Part shown: positions 1 to 5,046 of the stretch, one piece after another | Numbering within the stretch: the stretch's first letter is position 1 | Layout: each line of letters opens with the position of its first letter | Origin: an uncultured Eubacteriales bacterium | Lineage (GTDB): Bacteria > Bacillota > Clostridia > Christensenellales > UBA1242 | Assembly (NCBI GenBank): GCA_900557585.1 | Contig: USTJ01000030.1 | Coordinates: 1-7,653 of the forward strand | DNA: 7,653 nt | Reading direction: 5' to 3' | Made by a program: the position numbers and the translations under genes | The notes under the pieces: generated by a model | What the model was told of the DNA's origin: nothing | Databases searched by the model: none | The model's input: the letters and a program-made list of their open reading frames with translations, nothing else

Positions 1-152
1 TCCATAGTAGCAGTACCATCATGAGTATCACCGATTTTATAGTTTACACCAGTGTAATAAAGGATACGCTCTGTTGTTGTTGTTTTACCAGCATCAATGT
101 GAGCCATAATACCAATGTTTCTTATTTTGCTAAGTTCAAAATCTCTTGGCAT
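1..152 (-). CDS. fusA: Elongation factor G, N-terminal fragment (partial)
   Basis: EF-G is the ribosomal translocase GTPase that moves tRNAs and mRNA after peptide-bond formation and, with RRF, splits ribosomes. Only the first 50 complete codons are in the window; the gene runs off the low-coordinate edge. The protein starts [20 protein letters not shown]. The P-loop (G1) AHIDAGKTT is at residues 17-25, followed by TERIL, and the stretch leading to switch [16 protein letters not shown], is at 32-46. These are the hallmark N-terminal sequences of EF-G rather than EF-Tu or LepA. The ATG at 152-150 is preceded by AGGAG seven bases upstream, which supports this start. It is the third gene of a str-type cluster after rpsL and rpsG, but separated from rpsG by an unusually long 478-base gap and served by its own promoter candidate at 207-235. 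Confidence 0.97.
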   Translation of the reverse strand, partial: MPRDFELSKIRNIGIMAHIDAGKTTTTERILYYTGVNYKIGDTHDGTATM

Positions 153-206
153 AATTTTCTCCTAAAAGTTTAGTATGATTTGATATGTTCTTTCAAACAT
201 GTATTT

Positions 207-235
207 ATTATATAATATTTTGTCCATTTTTCCAA
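207..235 (-). promoter_or_regulatory. Promoter candidate for fusA
   Basis: On the minus strand, TTGGAA (235-230) is followed by a 17-base spacer and a perfect TATAAT (212-207). This predicts a start near 200 and a leader of about 50 bases before the EF-G start codon at 152. It would allow fusA to be expressed independently of rpsL and rpsG. The -35 matches the consensus in four of six positions and lies inside the 224-255 dyad. Confidence 0.6.
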
Positions 236-255
236 ATGTTTTAAACGAAAAATGG
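224..255. repeat. 9-bp inverted repeat overlapping the fusA -35 box
   Basis: CCATTTTTC (224-232) is perfectly complementary to GAAAAATGG (247-255), with a 14-base loop. The low-coordinate arm overlaps the TTGGAA -35 element of the fusA promoter candidate. It could be an operator or a hairpin in transcripts reading through from rpsG. AT-richness makes chance a real possibility. Confidence 0.45.
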
Positions 256-334
256 AAACATTTTTGCGATATTTCACGCGCAATTTTTAAACACAACATC
301 TCAACCTTGAAGTGATTAAAAATTGATTTTATTT

Positions 335-364
335 AGCATTCAATTCTCAACCTTATTGAATGCT
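335..364. repeat. Perfect 10-bp hairpin in the rpsG-fusA gap
   Basis: AGCATTCAAT (335-344) pairs perfectly with ATTGAATGCT (355-364) around a 10-base loop that contains the recurring word TCTCAACCTT. On the plus strand it is followed directly by five T residues (TTTTTATTT), so it looks like a terminator for plus-strand transcription. In the operon direction it is followed by AAATAAAA and would not terminate well. It may instead be a structural part of a leader RNA or of a repeat element. Confidence 0.6.
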
Positions 365-376
365 TTTTATTTATTT

Positions 377-413
377 GTATTTTAGGTCAAGATTCGATTT
401 TTGTGCTAGGCAC
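377..413. repeat. 37-bp direct repeat, copy 1
   Basis: This copy begins GTATTTTAGGTCAAGATTCG and ends GTGCTAGGCAC. It differs from copy 2 (501-537) at one base only (C at 395, T in copy 2). It carries its own small palindrome: TTTTGTGC (399-406), loop TAG, GCACAAAA (410-417). The first 12 bases from 379, ATTTTAGGTCAA, recur in inverted orientation at 620-631. Confidence 0.85.
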
Positions 414-500
414 AAAATAGTGATTAGTGATGAAGTAGTTTGATTTTTTCTCAAATTATTCTCTACAAACACTTTCGCTCTCTCAACCTATTGCGTGAAA

Positions 501-537
501 GTATTTTAGGTCAAGATTTGATTTTTGTGCTAGGCAC
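501..537. repeat. 37-bp direct repeat, copy 2
   Basis: This is 36/37 identical to 377-413 and lies 87 bases further along. Its first 12 bases from 503 and its TTTTGTGC block (523-530) form the low-coordinate arm of the long palindrome 503-631. After GCAC it diverges from copy 1 (TCAAAA rather than AAAA), so the internal GTGC-TAG-GCAC hairpin is shorter here. Confidence 0.85.
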
Positions 538-630
538 TCAAAATTTTACACGCATGAGTTTATATTTAATAAATGATTGTGTGGAAAATTTTGAAGTAAC
601 AACGCACAAAAGTTAAAGATTGACCTAAAA

Positions 631-631
<1 letters not shown>
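503..631. repeat. 129-base imperfect palindrome starting in the rpsG stop codon
   Basis: The arms pair in register. ATTTTAGGTCAA (503-514) pairs with TTGACCTAAAAT (620-631). After a symmetrical 8x8 internal loop, TTTTGTGC (523-530) pairs with GCACAAAA (604-611). After a further loop, CAAAATTTT (539-547) pairs with AAAATTTTG (585-593), and ACAC (548-551) with GTGT (579-582). The outer arm ends on the first base read from the rpsG stop-codon complement (631), so in the mRNA the fold begins immediately at the end of S7. The closing arm is an inverted copy of the 37-bp repeats, a terminal-inverted-repeat layout like that of a MITE. I see no clear target-site duplication. Confidence 0.65.
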
Positions 632-1116
<485 letters not shown>

Positions 1117-1139
1117 TTATTAAATTTAAAAAATCAATG

Positions 1140-1520
1140 TTATTTAGGTCTTTTAGCGCCATATTTACTTCTGGCTTGCTTACGGTCCTTAACACCGGCA
1201 GTATCAAGTGTACCTCTGATGATGTGATAACGCACACCAGGAAGGTCTTTTACACGACCTCCACGAATAAGTACTACAGAGTGTTCCTGCAAGTTATGAC
1301 CAATACCAGGGATATAAACAGTTCCTTCCATGCCGTTGCTAGCGAGTTTAACCTTTGCGATTTTTCTGAGCGCTGAGTTAGGCTTTTTAGGAGAAGTTGT
1401 TGTAACAGACAAACAAACGCCACGTTTTTGAGGACATTCCTCCAAAATTGGTGATTTTGCCTTAACTTCTTGTTTTTCACGTCCCTTACCATGTCTGATC
1501 AACTGGTTAATGGTTGGCAT
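1140..1520 (-). CDS. rpsL: 30S ribosomal protein S12
   Basis: S12 sits at the decoding centre and controls tRNA selection accuracy. The 126-residue product shows [14 protein letters not shown] at the N-terminus, CPQKRGVC at 29-36, [11 protein letters not shown] at 43-53, [20 protein letters not shown] at 74-93, and the [10 protein letters not shown] end. Lysines equivalent to the streptomycin-sensitivity positions (K45 and K91 here) are both present. D92, the residue that RimO methylthiolates in many bacteria, is conserved. The ATG at 1520-1518 was chosen because GGAGGT lies seven bases upstream; an in-frame TTG at 1562 would add 14 residues unlike the family. Compared with E. coli there are small insertions near the N-terminus and one residue in LASNGMEG, and the usual CxRVYTTTP loop reads CLSVTTTSP. 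It is first gene of the rpsL-rpsG-fusA unit, with a promoter at 1656-1684. Confidence 0.98.
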   Translation of the reverse strand: MPTINQLIRHGKGREKQEVKAKSPILEECPQKRGVCLSVTTTSPKKPNSALRKIAKVKLASNGMEGTVYIPGIGHNLQEHSVVLIRGGRVKDLPGVRYHIIRGTLDTAGVKDRKQARSKYGAKRPK

Positions 1521-1626
1521 AATTCTACCTCCTATAAATTTGTGAACTTCACACTGCCCCAAGAGGAAATTCTTGTCTGTTTAATGCACTTTTCTCGCAC
1601 ACCACTACTTAAAAAGGGCATAAAAA

Positions 1627-1655
1627 TAGCCAAGCATGTTATTCATGCAAGGCTA
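1627..1655. repeat. Symmetrical hairpin at the rpsL transcription start
   Basis: TAGCC (1627-1631) and GCATG (1634-1638) pair perfectly with CATGC (1644-1648) and GGCTA (1651-1655). They are interrupted by a symmetrical 2x2 internal loop and close on a 5-base loop. On the minus strand it is followed by a run of five T residues (1626-1622) and so resembles an intrinsic terminator. It starts immediately after the -10 box of the rpsL promoter, so a transcript starting near 1649 would contain only the inner 5-bp stem. It may be a second terminator against readthrough from the upstream gene, or an operator over the start site. Confidence 0.6.
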
Positions 1656-1684
1656 ATTTTAATATATTTATTTTTTAAAGTCAA
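1656..1684 (-). promoter_or_regulatory. Promoter of the rpsL-rpsG operon
   Basis: On the minus strand TTGACT (1684-1679), a 17-base AT-rich spacer and TAAAAT (1661-1656) match the sigma-70/sigma-A consensus in five of six positions for each box. The predicted start is near 1649, giving a leader of roughly 130 bases before the S12 ATG at 1520. The block lies just downstream of the terminator of the preceding gene, as expected for an operon head. Confidence 0.75.
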
Positions 1685-1727
1685 TAGTTTAACGATTTTA
1701 TTTTATATTTTTTATTTTTTAAACAAA

Positions 1728-1752
1728 AAAAGCCAGAAAAACTCTGACTTTT
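1728..1752 (-). terminator. Intrinsic terminator of the three-gene unit
   Basis: In the minus direction AAAAGTCAG pairs with CTGGCTTTT (nine pairs including one G-U) around a 7-base loop, and a continuing run of T residues and AT-rich DNA follow. The 5' arm overlaps the TAA stop codon of the 173-residue gene at 1751-1753. It separates that gene from the rpsL promoter. Confidence 0.75.
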
Positions 1753-2272
1753 ATTCTTTTGTTACGCTTTTTTTGATAAAGCCAATTTTATATTCAAGTT
1801 TTTTGATTTTCCCAACAGTGGCAGCAAGTTCCATTGGAACCTTTTGCTCGATTTTTGCAATGATTGCCTTTTGGTCTTTTTTGCTGATATTATAGGTGAA
1901 ATTATAGCCAAGGTCTTCAATGTTCACGCCAAGAAGTTCGCCATATTCTTTGAGTTTGTTATATTCGCATTTTTCGCGATATTGTTGAACCGCAAAAAGC
2001 ACAAGTTCAAGACATTTTTCATCTTCTGCAACATTTGAATGTTTCACAAGTTTATAGATTCGTTTTTTAAACTTTCTTGGCAAAACATTTACAATGGCAT
2101 CGAACGTGAGTTGATATCTTTCTGGTGTCATGTTGTCAAGAACTTTGATAATGTAGGAAACGCTTTCAACCCCAGTGAGTTTTTCGTTGAACTCATAGTT
2201 GGTGAAACCATCATCCACATTTACAATTTCAAACCCAACCGCAAGGGCAAGGTCATGCAAACTGTTTTTCAT
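1751..2272 (-). CDS. Uncharacterised 173-residue soluble protein
   Basis: I do not recognise this protein. The start ATG at 2272-2270 is preceded by AGGAG six bases upstream; an in-frame codon at 2299 would add nine residues without a ribosome binding site. The N-terminus MKNSLHDLALAVGFEIVNVD reads as a short helix then strand. The middle (about 35-115) looks helical, with a basic patch PRKFKKRIYKLVKH at 65-78, followed by an acidic and Tyr/Glu-rich helix. The last 40 residues are lysine-rich (KIKKLEYKIGFIKK). There is no signal peptide, membrane segment or cysteine motif; only two cysteines are present. It is the last gene of a unit with the 169-residue and HicB-like genes, 54 bases after the former, and ends in a terminator overlapping its stop. 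The basic patches would allow nucleic-acid or ribosome binding, but that is only a guess. Confidence 0.85.
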   Translation of the reverse strand: MKNSLHDLALAVGFEIVNVDDGFTNYEFNEKLTGVESVSYIIKVLDNMTPERYQLTFDAIVNVLPRKFKKRIYKLVKHSNVAEDEKCLELVLFAVQQYREKCEYNKLKEYGELLGVNIEDLGYNFTYNISKKDQKAIIAKIEQKVPMELAATVGKIKKLEYKIGFIKKSVTKE

Positions 2273-2295
2273 GTTTTCTCCTGATAAACTAAAAG

Positions 2296-2309
2296 CCACA
2301 AAACTGTGG
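2296..2309 (-). terminator. Weak hairpin between the 169- and 173-residue genes
   Basis: In the minus direction CCACA, loop GTTT, TGTGG is followed by CTTTTAGTTT. The 5-bp stem and broken T-run make a weak terminator at best. It may reduce expression of the last gene relative to the first two, or merely protect the upstream mRNA. The 173-residue gene has its own Shine-Dalgarno site just beyond it. Confidence 0.35.
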
Positions 2310-2326
2310 TCTTCTAGGAAATTTTA

Positions 2327-2836
2327 TTATTGTTTTTCGTTTTCTTCTGCACTGTTTTGCTTTACAACTGCATTTGCGTTTGCAATTGTTTTTGAATCGG
2401 CAAAAAGTTCTGCGACAATTTCTTCGGTTTCTTCAACAGAAATTCCTGCTCTTTGAAGAATGTCGGTGTATTTTTGTGTATATGCAACGCCATCGATAAA
2501 GTTTGCACGATTGTGACGTTTTGTTGATTCTTCTTTTGAAAATTTGGAAACGAGTTGACCAGCAAGATTGCTGTATACTTCATCTGAACGGTCTTCTTTG
2601 ATTCCTGCAACAAGGTTGTCAACAACTTCTTGACCCAAAGCGTTTGCATTACAAATAGACACAATGTTTGCAACTTCTTCGTCACGTGTGAAGTTTCTTT
2701 TTTCTGGAACAAAAATTGCTTGAACTCCATTAGAGAACATTATTGCACCTGACTTTCTGCATTGCATTGGATAGAGCCCTGAAAGTGTTGCAAGTCTGAT
2801 TGTTTTAGAGCGGTTTGAAAGGTTTTGATTTGCCAT
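2327..2836 (-). CDS. Uncharacterised 169-residue protein, coupled to the HicB-like gene
   Basis: I do not recognise this protein. It starts MANQNLSNRSKTIRLATLSG, with a basic N-terminal third (RSKTIR at 9-14, PEKRNFTR at 44-51). It continues through a probably helical middle with a charged cluster KEESTKRHNR at 101-110, then an amphipathic segment GISVEETEEIVAELF at 131-145, and ends in an Asn/Glu-rich polar tail. There is no signal peptide, membrane segment or paired-cysteine site. The ATG at 2836-2834 lies three bases after the HicB-like stop, and its GGAGG is inside the end of that gene, so translation is probably coupled. That spacing implies the two products are made in matched amounts and may act together. 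It does not resemble HicA, which is about 60 residues with a conserved GSH-type motif, so it is not an obvious toxin partner. Confidence 0.87.
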   Translation of the reverse strand: MANQNLSNRSKTIRLATLSGLYPMQCRKSGAIMFSNGVQAIFVPEKRNFTRDEEVANIVSICNANALGQEVVDNLVAGIKEDRSDEVYSNLAGQLVSKFSKEESTKRHNRANFIDGVAYTQKYTDILQRAGISVEETEEIVAELFADSKTIANANAVVKQNSAEENEKQ

Positions 2837-2839
2837 GTT

Positions 2840-3175
2840 TTAGTCCTCCGTTTGGCAAACAAACTGAGCAACAAAATTCTTATAATTTTGTTCGTCGGAA
2901 GAAAGATTTTTTCCACCCTCGGTTTCGGCATCAACAAGCAAAATGATGCGCTTTGGATTCATTCTTTGAGTGTCATCAAAGGTTGTTGCTGGGCTGATTG
3001 GGCTTTCCATTTTTTCTGCGAAATCAAGAAAAGTTTCAAGATAGTCTTCGGCAGAAAGATAGGCTTTTTCAACTGTTTCGCCACTGGCAACAATGTCAAG
3101 GTCTGGAATTAAAACTGTATAGTTTTTTTCTTCTTCACTATAAAACAGTATCACTGGATAAACATATTTTTTCAT
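2840..3175 (-). CDS. HicB-like family protein without a HicA partner
   Basis: The 111-residue product has the HicB N-terminal fold pattern: a first strand MKKYVYPVILFYSEEEK, a second strand NYTVLIPDLD at 18-27 with the family's (F/I)PDL turn, then SGETVEKAYLSAEDYLETFL at 31-50 matching the G-(D/E)-T-x-E-x-A helix. In toxin-antitoxin pairs HicB neutralises the mRNA-cleaving HicA and often has a C-terminal DNA-binding domain. Here the second half (PKRIILLVDAETEGGKN at 74-90) shows no clear helix-turn-helix or ribbon-helix-helix, and no hicA-like gene flanks it. The ATG at 3175-3173 has GGAG nine to ten bases upstream; the upstream in-frame extension to 3253 overlaps promoter and hairpin sequence. 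It heads a unit with the 169- and 173-residue genes. A stand-alone HicB-like domain acting as a partner-binding module is plausible; antitoxin function is not shown. Confidence 0.8.
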   Translation of the reverse strand: MKKYVYPVILFYSEEEKNYTVLIPDLDIVASGETVEKAYLSAEDYLETFLDFAEKMESPISPATTFDDTQRMNPKRIILLVDAETEGGKNLSSDEQNYKNFVAQFVCQTED

Positions 3176-3191
3176 TTTCCATCTCCAAAAG

Positions 3192-3218
3192 GTTACAACT
3201 TTGTAATTATATTGTAAC
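3192..3218. repeat. 7-bp dyad over the second promoter of the HicB-like unit
   Basis: On the minus strand GTTACAA (3218-3212) and TTGTAAC (3198-3192) are perfect inverted repeats separated by 13 bases. They cover the -10 box of promoter 2 and its predicted start, ending just before the ribosome binding site of the HicB-like gene. The position suits a repressor operator or a hairpin that could influence ribosome access. Confidence 0.5.
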
Positions 3219-3239
3219 AAAACCATTTGAAAATGTAAA
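3211..3239 (-). promoter_or_regulatory. Proximal promoter candidate (P2) of the HicB-like unit
   Basis: TTTACA (3239-3234), a 17-base spacer and TACAAT (3216-3211) on the minus strand each match the consensus in five of six positions. The start would fall near 3204, about 30 bases before the ATG. A TATAAT overlaps immediately downstream (3211-3206), but with a 22-base spacing to the same -35. Confidence 0.5.
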
Positions 3240-3276
3240 ACGATTTTTATCAATTTACTGCTTTCAGTTTTTTGCC

Positions 3277-3300
3277 GTGCAAACCTTTATGTTTTTGCAC
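3277..3300 (-). repeat. Hairpin at the predicted 5' end of the P1 transcript
   Basis: In the minus direction GTGCAAA (3300-3294) pairs perfectly with TTTGCAC (3283-3277) around a 10-base loop. The stem starts seven bases after the P1 -10 box, so it would form at the very 5' end of that mRNA, a position known to slow 5'-end-dependent decay. Confidence 0.5.
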
Positions 3301-3306
3301 AATCAT

Positions 3307-3335
3307 ATTCTAGCACATTTGGCAGTTTTTGTAAA
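3307..3335 (-). promoter_or_regulatory. Distal promoter candidate (P1) of the HicB-like unit
   Basis: TTTACA (3335-3330), a 17-base spacer and TAGAAT (3312-3307) on the minus strand each match the sigma-70/sigma-A consensus in five of six positions. The start near 3300 gives a leader of about 125 bases to the HicB-like ATG. It lies just past the terminator of the upstream gene. Confidence 0.6.
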
Positions 3336-3364
3336 TACCCCTTTCAAATTTTAACGCTCAAAAT

Positions 3365-3408
3365 GCATAAAAAAAGAACAAACCAAAATTTGATTTGCTC
3401 TTTAAAAA
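3365..3408 (-). terminator. Intrinsic terminator after the repeat-protein gene
   Basis: In the minus direction AGAGCAAATC pairs with GGTTTGTTCT (ten pairs, two of them G-U) around an AAATTTT loop, followed by a run of seven T residues. It begins a few bases after the TAA stop at 3411 and separates this gene from the HicB-like unit. Confidence 0.8.
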
Positions 3409-3410
3409 AT

Positions 3411-4985
3411 TTATTCACCAGTATTTTCTGCTGGGGTTTCGTCCATGAATGAAAGAACAATTTCACCATATGAGGTTTCAACCTTAATGAGATAGTGTCC
3501 TTCTGTCATGGTTGATTTGATGCTTGAAGATTCAACAATTACAGTTTCACCAACTTTAACTTGTGCTTTTGTGCTTTTGGTTGATTTGAGGTCATAGTCA
3601 ACAGTTCCAATTTTTGCACATGTTGCATCAATTTTAATGTGGTCGGCTCTTGTTCCAGAAGTGATTGTAACATTTCCTGAAATTTCATCGAATACATATT
3701 TTCCGTCATTTCTTGAATATGCTTCAACAGTTCCTTTCAATTTCTTTGCAACAATTTTCTTTCCTGAATAAAGAGTGATGTTTTTGCTTGAATCATTTGT
3801 GAATGTAACATCGTTGCTTTTTGAATAGAGATTTACAGTTCCGGCAGTGTTATAAACTTCAATAACGCCGGTTGAGGTTTTAACTTCTGGATTCATTATA
3901 ACCCCACCCTCTCCAAGAGTAACTTTTCCGTTTTTGCCATTTACAACAATTTTTGATGAAATATTTTTCACCGAAACATTGCCGGTTCCAGAGGTGATTT
4001 CAAGAGTGTTTGCAACATCAATTGAAATTCTTCCTCTTGTTGATGAAATTTTTCCTTGATAGAGTTTTGCAACTGAAATTGCACCACCCTTTGTGCTGAT
4101 GATTGTTGGAACTTCTTCGCCAGATGCAAGGCTTGAAATTGATGTGTTCACTTCTCCAAGAGTAACGCTTCCGCCAGTTGAAATGTTCACTGTTCCACGA
4201 ACAGTGTTTGTTCCCTCTCCATAGGCTTTAACTGCGCCTGACTTTGAAGAAAATTCAAGGTTACGGCAAGAAACAAATTTGAGGTCGCCACCCTTTGTGG
4301 TTGCTTTAATGTCGCCAGCAATTGCTTTTCCAATGTTGATGTTGTTTCCCGTTGAAGTAAGGTCGCAAGAAAAGAACGAAACATTTGTGCCAAGGTCAAG
4401 AAGTTTTGAAGACTTTACAGTAAGTTTGTCATTAACCAGCAAAGTTGAAGTTTCCAAAACTGAAAAACCACCAGCGGTGTCAACAGTAAGATTTTTTATT
4501 GTTGCGTTTCCGCTTATGCTTACTGATGAGGTTTTAGATTTGATATAAAGACTTCTTGTTCCATTGAAAAATGAAGAAGGGAGTGCAAGTTTAAATCTGA
4601 AAAACTCGTCTGCTTTTTGAGAATATACAAATTCTTCAATTTCGTTTGCAGTAATGTAAAGGTCGCCATTTTCGGTTGTCATTGAAAGGTTTGCAACTTT
4701 ATCTTTTGTTCTTGTGAAACCAATAAAGTTTTGGCAAAATTCAACAGAAGAAGCATAGCCATTGTTAAAGTCAATGCTTATTGGAACATTTTTTGTGTCG
4801 ATATAAATATCTTTATATTCCCCAATCGGCTCGTTGATTTCGCACTTGCTTGTTCCGCTTGCAACATATCTAATTCCGAAAATTTCAGTTCCCGGAGCAA
4901 GAAACAAAACAAGAACCGAGCCACAAACAAAAAGCAGTCCACAACACAAAATTGCAATGAACAAACCAAGTAATTTATTTTTCAT
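3411..4985 (-). CDS. Membrane-anchored beta-repeat protein, DUF4097/adhesin-like
   Basis: The 524-residue product begins with two lysines and a hydrophobic segment, about residues 5-30 (LLGLFIAILCCGLLFVCGSV and onward), which is a signal anchor or uncleaved signal peptide. There is no good lipobox at its cysteines and no LPXTG sorting motif at the C-terminus (ETPAENTGE). The rest is rich in Ser, Thr, Gly, Val and Ile, with recurring short strand-and-turn units: SVSISGNATIKNLTVDTAGG (155-173), TKGGDLKF (230-237), SKSGAVKAYG (247-256), TKGGAISV (298-305), STRGRISIDV (315-324), TSGTGNVSVK (331-340), TSTGVIEVYN (370-379) and SGNVTITSG (436-444). This is the repeated S-x-G-x-(I/V)-x-(I/V) pattern of the bacterial DUF4097 'putative adhesin' solenoids. 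It is probably displayed outside the membrane; function is unknown. The ATG at 4985 has GGAGG seven bases upstream; a GTG two codons earlier overlaps that site and is rejected. It has its own promoter and terminator. Confidence 0.85.
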   Translation of the reverse strand: MKNKLLGLFIAILCCGLLFVCGSVLVLFLAPGTEIFGIRYVASGTSKCEINEPIGEYKDIYIDTKNVPISIDFNNGYASSVEFCQNFIGFTRTKDKVANLSMTTENGDLYITANEIEEFVYSQKADEFFRFKLALPSSFFNGTRSLYIKSKTSSVSISGNATIKNLTVDTAGGFSVLETSTLLVNDKLTVKSSKLLDLGTNVSFFSCDLTSTGNNINIGKAIAGDIKATTKGGDLKFVSCRNLEFSSKSGAVKAYGEGTNTVRGTVNISTGGSVTLGEVNTSISSLASGEEVPTIISTKGGAISVAKLYQGKISSTRGRISIDVANTLEITSGTGNVSVKNISSKIVVNGKNGKVTLGEGGVIMNPEVKTSTGVIEVYNTAGTVNLYSKSNDVTFTNDSSKNITLYSGKKIVAKKLKGTVEAYSRNDGKYVFDEISGNVTITSGTRADHIKIDATCAKIGTVDYDLKSTKSTKAQVKVGETVIVESSSIKSTMTEGHYLIKVETSYGEIVLSFMDETPAENTGE

Positions 4986-5015
4986 TTGCACACCTCCGCA
5001 AATTTTATTATATAT

Positions 5016-5044
5016 ATTATATCATATATTGTTATATATTTCAA
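5016..5044 (-). promoter_or_regulatory. Strong promoter for the repeat-protein gene
   Basis: On the minus strand TTGAAA (5044-5039), a 17-base spacer and a perfect TATAAT (5021-5016) preceded by TG one base away (extended -10, TGATATAAT). The predicted start near 5009 leaves a short leader of about 24 bases containing the GGAGG. The -35 begins three bases beyond the alaS stop codon. I see no GC-rich terminator between alaS and this gene, so some readthrough is also possible. Confidence 0.75.
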
Positions 5045-5046
5045 TA

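Larger units (their letters stand above)
153..630. other. Long repeat-rich intergenic region between rpsG and fusA
   Basis: This 478-base stretch has no credible gene; the overlapping open frames are short and lack family resemblance. It contains two 37-base direct repeats (377-413 and 501-537), an inverted third copy at the rpsG end (601-631), a long imperfect palindrome (503-631), a clean 10-bp hairpin (335-364), three copies of the word TCTCAACCT (starting at 299, 345 and 481), and the fusA promoter candidate (207-235) with an overlapping dyad (224-255). In most bacteria rpsG and fusA are separated by a few tens of bases, so both the size and the density of repeats are unusual. It may be a miniature mobile element or a structured leader RNA; the sequence alone does not decide. 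Confidence 0.75.

Noticed and set aside
377..537. Two 37-base repeats could be a short CRISPR array
   Set aside because: Only two copies, an 87-base separation much longer than a normal spacer, an inverted third copy and no cas genes nearby.
1521..1562. S12 starting 14 residues upstream at a TTG
   Set aside because: The extra residues (ending FIGGRI) are translation of the ribosome binding site; the ATG at 1520 matches the family start MPTINQL.
1470..1895. Plus-strand open frames opposite rpsL, rpsG, alaS and the repeat-protein gene
   Set aside because: They are antisense to well-recognised genes, have no family resemblance and lack convincing ribosome sites.
3176..3253. HicB-like protein extended to an upstream in-frame start at 3253
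   Set aside because: The extension covers promoter P2 and its dyad and has no HicB resemblance; MKKYVYP after GGAG is the family-like start.
4986..4991. GTG start two codons before the repeat-protein ATG
   Set aside because: It overlaps the GGAGGTG ribosome site, while the ATG has ideal spacing.
4986..5046. Terminator after alaS
   Set aside because: Only a weak all-AT ATATAT/ATATAT stem is present; the stretch is better explained as the promoter of the next gene.
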